This document shows positions 9,441 through 17,264 of a DNA stretch of 64,000 bases, piece by piece. The translations under genes were made by a program, and so were the position numbers. Below the pieces are notes generated by a model that saw only the letters and a list, made by a program, of their open reading frames with translations, made no database searches and was not told the DNA's origin. Source of the stretch: Planctomycetota bacterium (GTDB taxonomy: Bacteria; Planctomycetota; UBA1135); contig QQUA01000024.1 of assembly GCA_008501825.1 (NCBI GenBank), positions 62,001 to 126,000 on the forward strand, read 5' to 3'. How positions within the stretch are numbered: the first letter of the stretch is position 1; each line of letters begins with the position of its first letter.

Positions 9441-9511
9441 GCCTCCGGCGTAACCAAAGCCGCCTCAAGCCGTCTGCCTAGCCGAACCCCTTTCTTTCGG
9501 AGGCACCGGCG

Positions 9512-10531
9512 ATGCCGCGTTTTCAACCCCCGCACTGCCCCTGGGACGCCTGTCCCAGCCGCACCGATTCCGTCCCCTTCCGCTTTCAAAAACGAGGCTT
9601 CTACAGCGGCCGACAGCAACGCAGAATCCAGCGCTTTTGGTGCCACGGCTGCCGCCGTTCCTTCTCGTCACAAAGCTTCAAGTTTCACTATCGCCTGAAG
9701 TACGGCCGGCTCCATCTCGACTTCTGGCCGCTGGTGGTGAGCAAAGTCACCCTGCGACAAAGCGCTCGCATGCTGGGAGTGGATCGCCGCACCTTGGCTG
9801 ACCGCCTGTTGCGCATGGGCGAACACGCTCGCCGCTTCCATCGCTTGCGATTACAGGAGGTGGCCGCTCGAGGCGGGCTACCGGGAGTGTTTCAACTGGA
9901 TGAGTTGGAAACCTTCGAAACCGACCGCAGACTGCAGCCGGTGACCGTTCCGGTGCTGATCCACCGTGCCAAGTATTTCGTCGTTCACCTGACCGCCGGC
10001 ACCTTGCCCTGCCGGGGATCGCTCCCTCCGCGGTTGAGAAAGAAGAAGGAGGAACGGGAAAAACTATTCGGCAAGAGACGCTCGCAGTCCCGGCAAGGAG
10101 TGGAAGCTTGCTTGCAGACTTTGAAGGAGGTCTTGCCTCCAAGGCAGCCGGCGGTGCTGCAAAGCGATCGCAAGAAGATCTATCCCAGCGTCTTGAAATC
10201 GGTGTTTGGAGCCGCAGGTTTCCAGCACCTGCAGGAGTGCTCCAAGCGCAAGCGGGATCGAGGCAACCCGCTGTTTCCGATCAACCACACCCTGGCGCAA
10301 ATGCGGGACAACCTCTCCCGGCTGGTGCGCCGCAACTGGGGCCACTCCAAGAAGCGGAGTTGGCTGCGGCTGCACATGTGGCTGTGGCTTTTGTGGCGCA
10401 ACTACGTGCGGCCGATCACCGCCGAGGGCGAGCCCCCGACTCCGGGGATGTTGCTGGGGGTGACCTCTCGGCGTTGGACCGCCAGGGAGCTGTTTCGGTG
10501 GAGGATTTTTTCTTCCTCCTACCTCCAATAG
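9512..10531 (+). CDS. IS1-like transposase-family protein, third catalytic acid apparently replaced
   Basis: The protein is 339 aa. The N-terminus has a Cys4 zinc-finger arrangement (C9, C14, C44, C47) followed by a helix-turn-helix-like stretch (VTLRQSARMLGVDRRTLADR), as in IS1-family InsA/InsB proteins. Likely DDE residues are D130 (QLDELETF) and D219 (LQSDRKKIYP). The segment INHTLAQMRDNLSRLVRRNW aligns by eye with the IS1 segment that normally begins with the catalytic Glu, but here N258 is in that place. I found no terminal inverted repeats, and only 13 bases separate its stop from the convergent diguanylate cyclase gene. It may be a decayed or domesticated element, or a divergent family that uses another acid. 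Confidence 0.7.
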   Translation: MPRFQPPHCPWDACPSRTDSVPFRFQKRGFYSGRQQRRIQRFWCHGCRRSFSSQSFKFHYRLKYGRLHLDFWPLVVSKVTLRQSARMLGVDRRTLADRLLRMGEHARRFHRLRLQEVAARGGLPGVFQLDELETFETDRRLQPVTVPVLIHRAKYFVVHLTAGTLPCRGSLPPRLRKKKEEREKLFGKRRSQSRQGVEACLQTLKEVLPPRQPAVLQSDRKKIYPSVLKSVFGAAGFQHLQECSKRKRDRGNPLFPINHTLAQMRDNLSRLVRRNWGHSKKRSWLRLHMWLWLLWRNYVRPITAEGEPPTPGMLLGVTSRRWTARELFRWRIFSSSYLQ

Positions 10532-10544
10532 TTTGTGCCAGTTT

Positions 10545-12341
10545 CTAGGCGATGCGCATGCGCCGGCGATTGTTGTAAGCCGCCACATCCATGCAACGAG
10601 AAGCCATCGAAGGCCAGCGCCGCCACCAATCGGCGAATTCATCGGCCGGCAAGGGAGGGCTGAAGTAGAACCCTTGAACCTGCTTACAACCGATTTCCTG
10701 CAGGAAGCCCAATTGACTCGGAGTTTCCACCCCTTCGGCCACGGTGGTGATTTGCAAAGCGTTGCCGAGTCCGACCATGGCGTGGGTAATCAGCGAATCG
10801 TCGTCTCCTCCAGGCAAACCGCTGACGAAACTGCGATCGATCTTTAATTTGCAAACCGGCAATCGTTTTAGATAAGCCAAAGACGAGTACCCAGTACCAA
10901 AGTCATCCAGACTCAAGCGAACCCCGAGATCGGTGAGATGTTGAGGTACTTCAGCCTGCTCGCCGTCCAGGTTCATCAGAGCGGTTTCAGTTATCTCCAG
11001 CTCCAAGTCCTGCGGATTCATCTCGCACTGCTGTAGTGTTCTCGACAAGGTATCCATGAAACAACCTTGCCGGACTTGAACCGCGGAAATGTTGACCGCC
11101 ACCGGAACATCCGGTCCGCCGTCCGCCCGCCAAGCCTTCATTTGCTCGCAAGCGGCTTTCATGACCCATTCCCCGATCGGCAGAATCAAACCACTGGATT
11201 CGGCGACTTCGATGAAGGTGTCGGGGGGTACGACGCCACGGCGGGAATGATGCCACCGGATCAAAGCTTCTGCGGAACGCACTTCACCGGTACGGGCGTC
11301 CAAGATGGGTTGGAAATAAAGGCGGAACTCATCGTTGCGTAGCGCAAGATGTAAATCGTGCAGAATGGCTTGATGTTCCTTGGCTCGTGAATCCAACACC
11401 GGGTCGAACAAGCGGTAGGTCCGGCGACCTTCATTCTTGGCCTGATACAAAGCCAAGTCGGCGTTCCTCAGCAAACTGTCGGCGTCGCGGCCGTCGTGAG
11501 GATAAAGCGCCACGCCCAAACTACCGGACAGAAAGACCCGGTTTCCCTGAACCTCGATGGCCTCCTCCAGGCAGTCACTGAGCTTGCGGGCAATGGGAAT
11601 GATGTGTTCAGGCCCGCCTAAATGGGTGGCGATGATGGCGAATTCATCTCCTCCGATGCGAGCGACGGTATCCGTTCGCCGGCAACGACGGCGCAATCGA
11701 TTGGCCACCGACCGCAGCACTTCATCGCCGGTGGGATGTCCGAAGTTATCGTTGACGTGCTTGAAGAAATCCAAGTCCAACAGGAACAAGGCCACGCTTC
11801 GCCCGGTGCGATCGGCATGGGCCAGGCTTTCCTGCAACCTGGCGGTGAAACACTTGCGATTGGCTAATCCGGTAAGGGAATCGAAAAGAGCATAGGCCAA
11901 CAGACGATCTTCCACCCGTTTGCGCTCGATGGCGCAGTGCACCGCCCGTTCCAGGGTTTCACGATCCAACTGGGACAAATCCAGGACGTCGGTTACCCCG
12001 TCCCGAAGAGCTTCCTGAGCCAGATCCCAAGTCCAATCCGGAGTCAATACCAGCAAGGGCGCCTGAAAGGAAAGGCGGTTTTGCACCAAGGCCACCAGAT
12101 CCTGACAAATTGGATCTTGCAAGCCGGGATTCAGCAAAAACGCATCGAAGCTTCCGTCGACCAAGGCCGCTTCCGCTTCAGCTCGAGAACGGCACCAGCA
12201 GACGTCCGCCCAATCCGCCCCCTCCCCTTGCAACAAATCCGCAAGCTGAGGGTGTGTCGACCCCTGATTGGAAACCAGGAGGAGATGAAGTTTGGTTTTC
12301 ACAGAATGTTGACCTTTGGGGGAGTCCGCCTTCCGAGCCAC
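10545..12341 (-). CDS. pseudo-receiver GGDEF-EAL cyclic-di-GMP protein
   Basis: The protein is 598 aa with three domains. Residues about 17-135 have a receiver-like fold, but the phosphoacceptor position is N71 (FDAFLLNPGL) and the usual acidic pair near the N-terminus is missing (LLVSNQG), so phosphorylation is unlikely. A GGDEF domain follows with the intact motif RIGGDEFAII, predicting diguanylate cyclase activity. The C-terminal EAL domain has EALIRW, VNIS, EITETAL, DDFGTGYSS, K in KIDRSF and AEGVET, all expected of an active phosphodiesterase. No transmembrane segment is visible, so it should be cytoplasmic. The annotated start is GTG; a second GTG at 12301 would remove about 13 residues. 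It is convergent with the transposase-like gene. Confidence 0.92.
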   Translation of the reverse strand: MARKADSPKGQHSVKTKLHLLLVSNQGSTHPQLADLLQGEGADWADVCWCRSRAEAEAALVDGSFDAFLLNPGLQDPICQDLVALVQNRLSFQAPLLVLTPDWTWDLAQEALRDGVTDVLDLSQLDRETLERAVHCAIERKRVEDRLLAYALFDSLTGLANRKCFTARLQESLAHADRTGRSVALFLLDLDFFKHVNDNFGHPTGDEVLRSVANRLRRRCRRTDTVARIGGDEFAIIATHLGGPEHIIPIARKLSDCLEEAIEVQGNRVFLSGSLGVALYPHDGRDADSLLRNADLALYQAKNEGRRTYRLFDPVLDSRAKEHQAILHDLHLALRNDEFRLYFQPILDARTGEVRSAEALIRWHHSRRGVVPPDTFIEVAESSGLILPIGEWVMKAACEQMKAWRADGGPDVPVAVNISAVQVRQGCFMDTLSRTLQQCEMNPQDLELEITETALMNLDGEQAEVPQHLTDLGVRLSLDDFGTGYSSLAYLKRLPVCKLKIDRSFVSGLPGGDDDSLITHAMVGLGNALQITTVAEGVETPSQLGFLQEIGCKQVQGFYFSPPLPADEFADWWRRWPSMASRCMDVAAYNNRRRMRIA

Positions 12342-12480
12342 GCCCTGTGAGGCAAGCCTCGATCAGCCATCCTCCCCTTACTCTGGGTTCGGAGCAGGTT
12401 CCAATGGATCGAGTCTTCATCGGCAAAGCCCACGGTGGACTTGGAGGGAAATTTCTATCCAACCGGGGCAGTCCGCAGCC

Positions 12481-13089
12481 CTATTCGGCCTTTTCGGGCC
12501 AGACCAAAGCCTGTAATTCCCGCAGATCCCGCACCTGATCGTCGGCGTGATCGCGATAAGGGAAGTCCCCCGAAGGATCTACGTACACCGTCCGGGCACC
12601 GGCGGCATGACCGGCCTGCAAATCGAATAAATAATTGCCAATCATCACCGCCGCCGAGGACGGCAACTTCCAAGTATCCAAAAGCATCAAAAGCCCGTCC
12701 GGCTCCGGTTTGGCCGGAGCCTCCTCCCGGCCGACCACCTCATCCTGCTCAAAGAACCGGAGCAGGCCGCAAGTGGCCAAGGTGGTCAGGGCGCAGTCTT
12801 TCCGATTCCGGGTCAAGACGCCCAAGCGGCAGCCCTCCCGCCTCAGTCGGGTCAGCAGGGAAGCCGCTCCCGGCATGGGCTCGGCCCGGGCAGCCAGAGT
12901 TTCCTCCACTCGCCCGAGACGCCGCCTTAAGGGAGCCGCCCGGTCTGCCGGCAAGCGGTCTAAGTACTCCAGAATCGGCTGGCCGGAAGGCACGCCCAGG
13001 TCTCTTCGGATCTGCTCGAAGTCATGAATGGCCACGGTCAGGGTGCCATCCATATCAAAAATCCAAGCAGGCCTTTGCGCCAGGTTCAT
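12481..13089 (-). CDS. HAD-superfamily phosphatase (phosphoglycolate phosphatase-like)
   Basis: This 202-aa protein has HAD motif I (FDMDGTLT, nucleophile and acid/base Asp), motif II (VLTRN), motif III Lys (KPEPDG) and motif IV (MIGNYLFDLQAG). Motif IV keeps one Asp, where GDxxxD is more usual. It is a soluble small-molecule phosphatase with a helical cap, resembling Gph; the substrate is unknown. Its ATG overlaps the stop of the enoyl-CoA hydratase gene (ATGA), so it is translationally coupled as the last gene of the kinase-glycosyltransferase-hydratase-phosphatase unit. Confidence 0.85.
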   Translation of the reverse strand: MNLAQRPAWIFDMDGTLTVAIHDFEQIRRDLGVPSGQPILEYLDRLPADRAAPLRRRLGRVEETLAARAEPMPGAASLLTRLRREGCRLGVLTRNRKDCALTTLATCGLLRFFEQDEVVGREEAPAKPEPDGLLMLLDTWKLPSSAAVMIGNYLFDLQAGHAAGARTVYVDPSGDFPYRDHADDQVRDLRELQALVWPEKAE

Positions 13090-13871
13090 CGCCCTTGGAA
13101 TCGAGGCGGCCGCTTTTCCGCGAAAGCCGCTAGAGCTTCAAGACGGTCCTCGGTTGGAATGATGCGCTGATAACAATTGAATTCGTAAGCCAGAGCTTGT
13201 TCCACCGGTAAATCCATGGCGCCGTCCACCGCCGCTTTGGCCGCCTGCAAGGCCAAGGGGCCGTTGCGAAGCAAGGTTTGCAAGATCTCTTCTCCCTTGG
13301 CTCGGGCTTGTCCTTGGGCCGCCAGGAAATTCACCAATCCGATTTCCAAGGCTCGGGCAGCGTCCAGGCGGCTGGCCAACAAAATCAACTCCTTGGCCCG
13401 AGCCGCTCCCACCAATCGGGGCAAGCGCACGCAACCGCCGGCGCCGGGAATGATGGCCAAGGATGTTTCGGTAAGACCGATGCTGGCACTCTCATCCATC
13501 ACCCTTAAATCGCAGGCCAAAGCCATTTCACAACCGCCCCCGAAAGCGGCGCCGTTCAGGACCGCCAAGGTCGGTTGCGGCAAAGCGGCGATATCGTCCA
13601 TGGTGCCGCGGATTTGCTGCACGAATTCCCGCACCTGTTCCTCGGTAAAGGTGCGTCGTTCCTTTAAATCAGCACCGGCGCAAAAGGCTCGATCCCCAGT
13701 TCCGGTAATGGCCACCGCCCAAATCTCCGGATCTTGACGCAAAGCGGCACAGTGCCGGCGGAATTGGCGCAGAGTTTCCAGGGATAAGGCATTTCTCGCC
13801 TCGGCACGGTTCAACACCAACCATGCCACGTGGTCCTGGCGTTGCAATTGAACAAGGGGGGATTCGCTCAT
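13086..13871 (-). CDS. enoyl-CoA hydratase/isomerase family protein, methylglutaconyl-CoA hydratase-like
   Basis: The protein is 261 aa from the ATG at 13871, where the start overlaps the glycosyltransferase stop (ATGA). Crotonase features are present: NRAEARNALS, the oxyanion-hole segments RAFCAGADLKER and LNGAAFGGGCEMALACDLR, and the catalytic-loop region IGLTETSLAIIPGAGGCVRL. The wording resembles AUH/methylglutaconyl-CoA hydratases of leucine catabolism and related short-chain hydratases. An upstream in-frame extension of 42 residues exists but would overlap the previous gene heavily, so I reject it. Its place between envelope-sugar genes and a phosphatase gives little functional hint. 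Confidence 0.88.
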   Translation of the reverse strand: MSESPLVQLQRQDHVAWLVLNRAEARNALSLETLRQFRRHCAALRQDPEIWAVAITGTGDRAFCAGADLKERRTFTEEQVREFVQQIRGTMDDIAALPQPTLAVLNGAAFGGGCEMALACDLRVMDESASIGLTETSLAIIPGAGGCVRLPRLVGAARAKELILLASRLDAARALEIGLVNFLAAQGQARAKGEEILQTLLRNGPLALQAAKAAVDGAMDLPVEQALAYEFNCYQRIIPTEDRLEALAAFAEKRPPRFQGR

Positions 13872-15043
13872 CGGCAAGCAGCATTTTGAAGCACCCGGGC
13901 CAGCTCCGCTACATGGGTCTCCAAATCGAAGCGCTTGCGCAACTGCCAAACGCCGTGCTGCCAAGCATCCGGCCCCATTTCCAGCCGCTTCGACCACAAA
14001 CGACCGAGCGATGTTTGTGCCGCCTCAGCCTCCGCTTCGGCCGGCAGCACTCCCACCCAAGGCTCGGTCACCAATTCCGCAAATCCGTTGCCGGGAGTGG
14101 TCAGCACGCTAAGTCCGGCGGCAGCCGCTTCTAAACAAACCAAGCTGCAAGCGTCATAGGCGGTGGGATGAAGCAGAATTTGGGCCTCAGGAAGGGCGGC
14201 TTCGAAACCGCCGTCCCATCCGTGAAGAAAGATCTTCTCTTTGGCCAAGCTTTGGCGGTCTTGGCCTAAAACCCGTTCCAAATGGGACACTGACCTAGAC
14301 CAAGCTCGCAAGCCGAGCTTCGGCCAGCGGCGCCGTAAAGCCCGAAACCAGCGGACCGCGGTGGCGGCACCTTTCAAACGGGCGTCTCGGCCGCAGAAAA
14401 GGGCCCATTCCGGTTGCACCAAGCCGCTTCGTTCCTCCGGTTCGCGATCGGAAAGCAAGGGAGGCGGTAAGAGTGTCATGGCCACGCCTTCCCGGCGCTG
14501 GCGAAATTCGCGGCTGACTTTCGGCGACAGGGCCAGAATGCGCTCGCAACTTTGCAGCGCCTCCTCTTCCATGGCCTCGAAATACCGCTGGCGCCAAGTC
14601 GGTTTGTCGGCACCCCGGGCCTGGCGCAAATGCGGGGCGCTGCCGGAATGGGGTTGCCACAACATTCCGGGCCAAGGGACGGCTCGAACGCTCCAAACGC
14701 AATCGACCGGCTCTTTTCTCAATGCAGCTTCGAACCCGGCCCAATCGCGGCGATCTCGCCATGGGCGCGGCCAGGGCCAACGGCTTTCCACCGCCAAAGG
14801 ACGCACGCCCGGCGGTGGCCTTCGGTCGGCATCTCTAGCCAACAAGGACAATTCGCAGCGATCCGCCAACCGCGGCAAGACGATTTGTAGATAACGTTCC
14901 AAACCGCCGCTGTCCGGACGCCAGCGATCCAGCAGGACGGCGACTTTTAGCCGTACTTCGGTACGTGCGTTCGAATCTGCCGGGATTTGCTTAAGACCTC
15001 GCGAGCCCAACTTTTGGCGACCGGATCCAGACGGGATTTGCAC
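13868..15043 (-). CDS. GT4-type glycosyltransferase (WaaG-like)
   Basis: This protein of up to 391 aa has a GT-B fold pattern. The N-terminal domain begins LKVAVLLDRWRPDSGGLERY. The C-terminal donor-binding domain has WALFCGRDARLKGAATAVRWF and the EX7E-like region HPTAYDACSLVCLEAAAAGL. It resembles lipopolysaccharide core glucosyltransferases such as WaaG and other GT4 enzymes. The kinase gene overlaps its start by up to 97 bases. The GTG at 15043 and TTG at 15010 are both in frame and neither is convincing, so the N-terminus is uncertain. The adjacency to a WaaP-like kinase supports a role in outer-membrane glycolipid assembly at the inner membrane face. Confidence 0.8.
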   Translation of the reverse strand: MQIPSGSGRQKLGSRGLKQIPADSNARTEVRLKVAVLLDRWRPDSGGLERYLQIVLPRLADRCELSLLARDADRRPPPGVRPLAVESRWPWPRPWRDRRDWAGFEAALRKEPVDCVWSVRAVPWPGMLWQPHSGSAPHLRQARGADKPTWRQRYFEAMEEEALQSCERILALSPKVSREFRQRREGVAMTLLPPPLLSDREPEERSGLVQPEWALFCGRDARLKGAATAVRWFRALRRRWPKLGLRAWSRSVSHLERVLGQDRQSLAKEKIFLHGWDGGFEAALPEAQILLHPTAYDACSLVCLEAAAAGLSVLTTPGNGFAELVTEPWVGVLPAEAEAEAAQTSLGRLWSKRLEMGPDAWQHGVWQLRKRFDLETHVAELARVLQNAACR

Positions 15044-15810
15044 AGGTAAGTCAGCAGAAAACGAAGTTTATCGGTACGACTAACGGTATCGGGAGCGGAA
15101 GATTCCATGGCGGCAAGGTCCTTGACCAACCAGCGCCGTCGCGGCGGAAAACGCTGCTCCACTCGGGCCAGATCGATCATGTAGGGCCTGCCCCAACGAG
15201 GGTCGGGAGTCACGATCAAATGACCGCAATACAAATCCCGGTGATAAAAACCGCTGGCGTGCAACCGGCGGATCATGCCGGCAACGTCCTTGATCACGGC
15301 TTCATGAGCCTTCAAGGCTCCCAACTGGTGAGGATCGGGCCAACCTTTGGCTAAAAAGCCGTCCAAGGGCTCTCCTTGGACTTCCCGGGTGACCAGAAAG
15401 GAGTGTTTGGGAACTCCAAACGGCTGGGCCTCTTCCCCGACCGCTACCGGTTCAGGCATGTCGAAGCCGCTGCGCAACAACGCTTGAATATTCTCCCATT
15501 CCAGTCGGGCGGGACTGGTCGGCCGGCGCCAATGGGCCACGCGATAGCGCCAAGCCACCCCGTGATGGATCTTGACGTAAAGAATGCCGACCCGGGTTTC
15601 CACCCGCCAAGTTCGGCGGAAAGCCGCCTCTCGCACTACCCGGCCATGGCGGAACTTTTTCGCCCCTTCCAGGGTATCCAGGCCCAACTCCCGCAGCAGT
15701 TGGACGTCCTCCTGGCCGGCAATGATCCGACCCTGGTCCAATTGGACCGTGGGCTTGGGGGGCACACGGTACTGGCGAAAGTCCCGCCTCGGGGCCTGCG
15801 CAGCAACCAT
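14947..15810 (-). CDS. lipopolysaccharide kinase InaA/WaaP family protein
   Basis: The protein is about 287 aa. It has the protein-kinase-like pattern of WaaP/Kdo kinases: VGILYVKIHH (probable ATP-binding Lys), the catalytic loop HRDLYCGHLI and the metal-binding PYMIDLARVE. WaaP phosphorylates heptose in the lipopolysaccharide core, and relatives phosphorylate Kdo. I chose the ATG at 15810 with GAGG eight bases upstream; a GTG at 15900 would add 30 poorly conserved-looking residues. It heads the minus-strand unit with the glycosyltransferase, with overlapping coding ends. Its presence is one of the better arguments for an LPS-type outer membrane in this organism. Confidence 0.82.
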   Translation of the reverse strand: MVAAQAPRRDFRQYRVPPKPTVQLDQGRIIAGQEDVQLLRELGLDTLEGAKKFRHGRVVREAAFRRTWRVETRVGILYVKIHHGVAWRYRVAHWRRPTSPARLEWENIQALLRSGFDMPEPVAVGEEAQPFGVPKHSFLVTREVQGEPLDGFLAKGWPDPHQLGALKAHEAVIKDVAGMIRRLHASGFYHRDLYCGHLIVTPDPRWGRPYMIDLARVEQRFPPRRRWLVKDLAAMESSAPDTVSRTDKLRFLLTYLCKSRLDPVAKSWAREVLSKSRQIRTHVPKYG

Positions 15811-15989
15811 GAGGGCATCCTCGCGAGATCCCCCCACCGAGGCAAGTCCTTCTTCCGCCAGGAGGAAGGAAATACCGAGAGAAGTTCCGAAGCTGGTCAC
15901 ATCTACCCTTGCGGCAATTCCCGGACAAATCTGTAATGTTTCCGTCCCCTGTCTCGCCTTCCCCCCCCTTTCCCAAGGCCAATAGGACC

Positions 15990-17264
15990 ATGCCGGACGC
16001 CGCCCAGGCCCCCTCGGCGAGGGCTGAATTCAATCCTTTCGTGCAAATGCAGCACCGGCTGGACAAAGCCACCGGCTTGCTGCACTTGGACGAAGGGCTC
16101 GTCGAAATCCTGTCCACCCCGCACCAGGAACTGACCGTCGCCATTCCCGTTTCCATGGACGACGGCTCGATGCGGGTCTTCACCGGTTACCGAGTGCAAC
16201 ATTCGGTCGCCCGAGGTCCGGCCAAGGGAGGCATTCGCTACGCCCCCGACGTCCATCTGGACGAAGTTCGAGCCTTGGCCGCCTGGATGACCTGGAAGTG
16301 CGCGGTGGTCAACGTTCCTTTCGGAGGCGGAAAGGGCGGCATCATTTGCGACCCCCGGCGCATGAGTCCAGGCGAGCTGGAACGGCTGACTCGACGCTAT
16401 ACCGCCAATTTGTTGGACATCATCGGTCCGGAACGGGACGTCCCGGCTCCGGACATGAACACCAATGATCAAATCATGGCCTGGTTCATGGACACCTATT
16501 CCATGCACCAACGTTCCACCCAAACCGCCATCGTGACCGGCAAGCCGGTGGGTTTGGGCGGCAGCAAGGGACGCACCATCGCCACGGGTTTGGGGGTGGC
16601 GATCAGCGCTCGGGAAGCTCTTCGTTACAGCAACTTCGAAGGGCCGGCCCGGGTGGTGGTCCAAGGTTGCGGCAACGTCGGCGGCCTGGGCGCCAAGTTG
16701 ATTCAAGAAGACGGCCACCAAGTCATCGGCATCTCCGACATGTACGGAGCCATCCACAACCCGAAGGGATTGGACATGCCGGCGGTGCTCGACTACTTGA
16801 AGAAGAACGGGCGTTTGGAAGGCTTCCCCGGCAGTGAAAACTTGACCAACAACGAGTTGTTGGAATTGGATTGCGATGTGCTGGTGCCGGCGGCCACGGA
16901 AAATCAAATCCACAGTCAAAACGCGGAACGGATCCAAGCCAAATTGATCGTCGAAGGCGCCAATGGGCCGACTTCCGCCGCGGCGGACGACATCCTGCAG
17001 GACAAAGGCGTGTTGGTGGTGCCGGACATTCTGGCCAATGCCGGCGGCGTCACCGTTTCCTACTTCGAATGGGTTCAAGACCGCATGGGTTACTTCTGGG
17101 AAGAGAAGGACGTGTGCGAACGCCTCGACCGCATCATGGTCAGCGCCTTCCGGGATGTTGCGGAAGCCGCCGACAAGCACCAAACCAACATGCGAATCGG
17201 CGCTTATTTGGTCGGCGTCGAACGAGTCGCTTACTGCCATAACCTGCGAGGAATCTATGCCTGA
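15990..17264 (+). CDS. gdhA: glutamate dehydrogenase (catalytic subunit)
   Basis: The protein is 424 aa from the ATG at 15990. It interconverts glutamate and 2-oxoglutarate plus ammonia. All residues corresponding to the classical active site are present: K79 (GPAKGGIR), K103 (TWKCAVV), K115 (FGGGKGG, catalytic Lys), D155 (APDMN) and S357 (VTVSYFEW). Their spacing of 24, 12 and 40 residues equals K89, K113, K125 and D165 of the Clostridium symbiosum enzyme. The Rossmann motif VVQGCGNVGG is intact. An upstream in-frame extension to 15909 is possible but overlaps the divergent start region. The stop overlaps the start of a degenerate paralogue by eight bases, so both are probably made in a fixed ratio. 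Confidence 0.93.
   Translation: MPDAAQAPSARAEFNPFVQMQHRLDKATGLLHLDEGLVEILSTPHQELTVAIPVSMDDGSMRVFTGYRVQHSVARGPAKGGIRYAPDVHLDEVRALAAWMTWKCAVVNVPFGGGKGGIICDPRRMSPGELERLTRRYTANLLDIIGPERDVPAPDMNTNDQIMAWFMDTYSMHQRSTQTAIVTGKPVGLGGSKGRTIATGLGVAISAREALRYSNFEGPARVVVQGCGNVGGLGAKLIQEDGHQVIGISDMYGAIHNPKGLDMPAVLDYLKKNGRLEGFPGSENLTNNELLELDCDVLVPAATENQIHSQNAERIQAKLIVEGANGPTSAAADDILQDKGVLVVPDILANAGGVTVSYFEWVQDRMGYFWEEKDVCERLDRIMVSAFRDVAEAADKHQTNMRIGAYLVGVERVAYCHNLRGIYA

Noticed and set aside
12435..13133. A 232-codon plus-strand frame opposite the HAD phosphatase gene
   Set aside because: Its translation is Pro/Arg-rich low-complexity sequence and the minus strand carries clear HAD motifs.
15903..17240. A 445-codon open frame antisense to the glutamate dehydrogenase gene
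   Set aside because: It mirrors a gene with full conserved active-site motifs and has no recognisable family features; long antisense frames are common in GC-rich DNA. Similar shadows oppose the sugar dehydrogenase (18656-20107), carboxypeptidases (38160-40547, 41014-42423), TPPII-like protease (46461-47891) and rpoD (49601-51025).
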